Positions 15,008 through 17,011 of a stretch of DNA of 17,011 nt are shown one piece after another. The notes beneath the pieces are model-generated. The model saw only the letters and a list, made by a program, of their open reading frames with translations, made no database searches and had not been told where the DNA came from. Every line of letters begins with the position of its first letter. Position 1 is the first letter of the stretch. The stretch is from an uncultured bacterium (GTDB lineage Bacteria; Desulfobacterota; Desulfovibrionia; Desulfovibrionales; Desulfovibrionaceae), in the NCBI GenBank assembly GCA_905214305.1, contig CAJMLK010000061.1, positions 1 through 17,011 on the forward strand, written 5' to 3'. The position numbers and the translations under genes were made by a program.

Positions 15008-16381
15008 ATGAACAGCAAGATCCGGCACATCCACATGGTGGGCATCGGCGGCGCGGGCATGAGCGGCATTGCCGAGGTACTGCTCAATCTCAAGTACGAA
15101 ATTTCCGGTTCGGACATGAGCGATTCCGCTGTTGTCCGGCATCTGCGCAGCCTGGGCGCGCGCATTGCCGTCGGGCATGCGGCGGAAAACGTGGGAGACG
15201 TGCAGGTGCTGGTCAAGTCCACAGCCATCCGGGACGATAATCCCGAGCTTGTGGAGGCCCGTAAGCGCAATATTGCCATTATTCCACGTGCCGAAATGCT
15301 GGCCGAACTCATGCGCCTGCGTCAGGGCATCGCCATTGCGGGCACGCATGGCAAAACCACCACGACGTCACTTACGGCCTCGATTTTTGATGAGGCCGGT
15401 CTTGATCCCACGGTAATCATCGGCGGGCGTCTTAATGTCTATGGCGCCAACGCCCATCTCGGACACGGGGAATATCTCATTGCCGAGGCCGACGAATCTG
15501 ACGGATCGTTTCTTTGCCTGTTGCCCATCATCAATGTGGTGACCAATGTGGACGAGGATCATCTGGACCACTACAAAACGCGGGAAGCCATAGACAGCGC
15601 CTTTGTGCAGTTCATGAACAACGTGCCGTTCTACGGTCTGAACATTGTTTGCGGCGATGATCCCGGTGTGCTTGAGCTTTTGCCGCGGGTAAAGCGCCCG
15701 GTGCTTACCTACGGTTTTGCCGAGGACAACGCCCTGCGTGCCGTGCCGCTGGAAAGCGGCCGCATCAGCCGTTTTCAGGTCTGGCTGCATGGCGAACAGC
15801 TGGGCGAAGTCAGCCTGCCGCAGCCGGGCCGTCACAATATCCTCAATGCACTGGCGTCCATCGGTGCTGCTCTGGAAGTGGGCATCAGCTTTGAAAAGTG
15901 CGCCGCTGGCCTGTGCGGATTCAAGGGCGTCGGGCGGCGTTTTGAATTCAAGGGGGAAAAGCAGGGGGTCACCGTGGTGGATGATTACGGCCACCATCCG
16001 GCTGAAATTGCCGCAACCCTTGCCACTGCCCGTCAGGTTTTCGAGGGCAGGCGCATTGTGGCAGCGTTTCAGCCGCACCGCTTCAGCCGTACCGAAGCCC
16101 ATTTCGGCGAATTTTGCAAAGTTTTCAATGACGTTGATCATCTGCTGCTGACTGAAATCTACGCAGCCTCCGAGAACCCCATTCCCGGCGTTTCCGGGCA
16201 GAGTCTTGCGCAGGGGATACGGCAGGTTTCTGCAACGCCGGTGGAATACTTTCAGACTCTGGACGACCTTGCTCAGGCGCTGCCCGATATTTTGCGGGAA
16301 GGAGACGTGCTGCTGACTCTTGGGGCAGGCAACATAACCCGTTTGGGACCTGCCTGGCTGGAAGGGACTGACCATGCGTGA
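15008..16381 (+). CDS. murC: UDP-MurNAc:L-alanine ligase MurC
   Basis: MurC attaches the first amino acid, L-alanine, to UDP-MurNAc with ATP. The 457-residue protein shows the N-terminal GIGGAGMSG (12-20), the ATP loop GTHGKTTTT (112-120), EADESDGSF (160-168), VDEDHLDHY (171-179), DDYGHHP (315-321) and FQPHRFSRT (344-352), all typical of MurC rather than MurD, E or F. The ATG at 15008 is preceded by AAAGG (14997-15001) at 6 nt. It overlaps murB by 8 nt. It sits after murG, as in many proteobacterial dcw clusters. Confidence 0.97.
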   Translation: MNSKIRHIHMVGIGGAGMSGIAEVLLNLKYEISGSDMSDSAVVRHLRSLGARIAVGHAAENVGDVQVLVKSTAIRDDNPELVEARKRNIAIIPRAEMLAELMRLRQGIAIAGTHGKTTTTSLTASIFDEAGLDPTVIIGGRLNVYGANAHLGHGEYLIAEADESDGSFLCLLPIINVVTNVDEDHLDHYKTREAIDSAFVQFMNNVPFYGLNIVCGDDPGVLELLPRVKRPVLTYGFAEDNALRAVPLESGRISRFQVWLHGEQLGEVSLPQPGRHNILNALASIGAALEVGISFEKCAAGLCGFKGVGRRFEFKGEKQGVTVVDDYGHHPAEIAATLATARQVFEGRRIVAAFQPHRFSRTEAHFGEFCKVFNDVDHLLLTEIYAASENPIPGVSGQSLAQGIRQVSATPVEYFQTLDDLAQALPDILREGDVLLTLGAGNITRLGPAWLEGTDHA

Positions 16382-17011
16382 GATCGCTTCGCCGCATCTC
16401 GCCCAGCGCACAACCCTGCGTCTTGGCGGGACAGCCATCGCAGAGCTGATTCTTGAATGCCCGGAAGACATTGCCCCTCTGTCGCGTCGTTTGCGCGCCC
16501 TGGGGGGAAGCCCCGTGGTATTGGGGGCCGGAAGCAATATTCTGGCGCAGGATGGCGACCTGCCTCTGGTTTTGATCCGGCCGCTGCTTGTGCAGGGACC
16601 GGAGGTCATCGGTGAAGAAGAGGGAAGGGTGCTGGTTCGCGCCGGTGCGGGAGTTCCCCTGCCACGGCTGTTGCGTTTTTGCGCAGAGCAGGGCTTGTCG
16701 GGGCTTGAAGGGCTTGTGGGCATTCCGGGAACAGTGGGTGGTGCAGTTGCCATGAATGCAGGCTCTTTTGGTGTTGAAACATGCGAAAAAATTGACAATA
16801 TCATGATTGCTGACGCGGATGGCGTGCGCACTGTGCCGTCGTGCTCGTTGCAGTATGCCTATCGCAGCCTGTGTATTGAAGAGAAAAAGAATGATTTTAT
16901 CGTCTTGGAAGCCACATTTGGCTTGACCAGAGCCGCGAGGGATGGCATCACTAATCGCATGCGTCACAACTTTTTTGAGAAAAAGTCTAAACAACCTGTG
17001 ACGGCCTGGAG
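16374..17011 (+). CDS. murB: UDP-N-acetylenolpyruvoylglucosamine reductase MurB (partial, 3' end cut by window)
   Basis: MurB is an FAD enzyme that reduces UDP-GlcNAc-enolpyruvate to UDP-MurNAc with NADPH, the step before MurC. The 212 codons visible stay open to the window edge. They carry TTLRLGG (13-19), the FAD-binding GAGSNIL (51-57), LEGLVGIPGTVGGA followed by MNAGSFG (111-133), YAYRSL (161-166) and KQPVTAW at the end. The C-terminal part with the catalytic serine or cysteine and glutamate lies outside the window. The ATG at 16374 has GGAAGGG (16360-16366) 7 nt upstream and lies inside the end of murC, 8 nt overlapping. The last 200 nt are noticeably more A/T-rich than the rest of the cluster. 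Confidence 0.95.
   Translation, partial: MREIASPHLAQRTTLRLGGTAIAELILECPEDIAPLSRRLRALGGSPVVLGAGSNILAQDGDLPLVLIRPLLVQGPEVIGEEEGRVLVRAGAGVPLPRLLRFCAEQGLSGLEGLVGIPGTVGGAVAMNAGSFGVETCEKIDNIMIADADGVRTVPSCSLQYAYRSLCIEEKKNDFIVLEATFGLTRAARDGITNRMRHNFFEKKSKQPVTAW

Noticed and set aside
15368..16831. Minus-strand open frame of 487 codons opposite murC and murB
   Set aside because: Antisense to two certain genes, with no motif of its own.
1..17011. An undescribed defence, mobile or metabolic system
   Set aside because: Every sizeable stretch is explained by pyk, an HD-GYP gene, or standard dcw genes in conserved order; no insertion, repeat array or foreign block was seen.

Overview
The window is a G+C-rich (about 60% by eye), densely packed bacterial chromosome segment. 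It carries the first two-thirds of a division and cell wall (dcw) cluster, with a short operon running the opposite way. The gene order, the Gram-negative type MurE with a meso-diaminopimelate motif, and the general look of the proteins suggest a sulfate-reducing Desulfovibrio-type bacterium (Desulfovibrionaceae). That placement is inference from protein style; no rRNA or lineage marker is present. I see no mobile elements, CRISPR arrays, tRNAs or rRNAs.

Left part (1-2518, minus strand): pyruvate kinase (pyk) is followed after 3 nt by an HD-GYP domain protein, a predicted cyclic-di-GMP phosphodiesterase. The pair is probably one operon and ends at a hairpin at the very edge of the window (4-26). 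Both genes are transcribed away from the dcw cluster.

Divergent control region (2519-2907): this is A/T-rich compared with its surroundings. It holds a good sigma-70 type promoter for mraZ (TTGACA, 17 nt, CATAAG). A set of GTGG boxes, the type bound by MraZ, overlaps its -10 element and start region. About 120-150 bp further upstream is a perfect 10-bp inverted repeat carrying the same GTGGTAAA core, and it also has the shape of an intrinsic terminator. A weaker promoter candidate points towards pyk.

Right part (2908-17011, plus strand): the order is mraZ, rsmH (mraW), ftsL, ftsI (with a C-terminal PASTA domain), murE, murF, mraY, murD, ftsW, murG, murC and murB, which is cut by the window end. 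Most junctions overlap or nearly touch, as expected of one long transcript: rsmH/ftsL 4 nt, murE/murF 10 nt, murD/ftsW 4 nt, ftsW/murG 22 nt, murC/murB 8 nt. Four junctions have real gaps: ftsL-ftsI (126 nt), ftsI-murE (190 nt), murF-mraY (333 nt) and murG-murC (71 nt). Each contains a possible hairpin but no recognisable gene.

Together the genes build peptidoglycan precursor. MurB and MurC-F make UDP-MurNAc-pentapeptide, MraY and MurG make lipid I and lipid II, and FtsW with FtsI polymerise and cross-link it at the septum with FtsL. MraZ and RsmH are the usual conserved leaders of the cluster. I found no undescribed gene system. The most interesting material is regulatory: the duplicated MraZ-type sites between a glycolytic gene and the division cluster, and the hairpins in the internal gaps.
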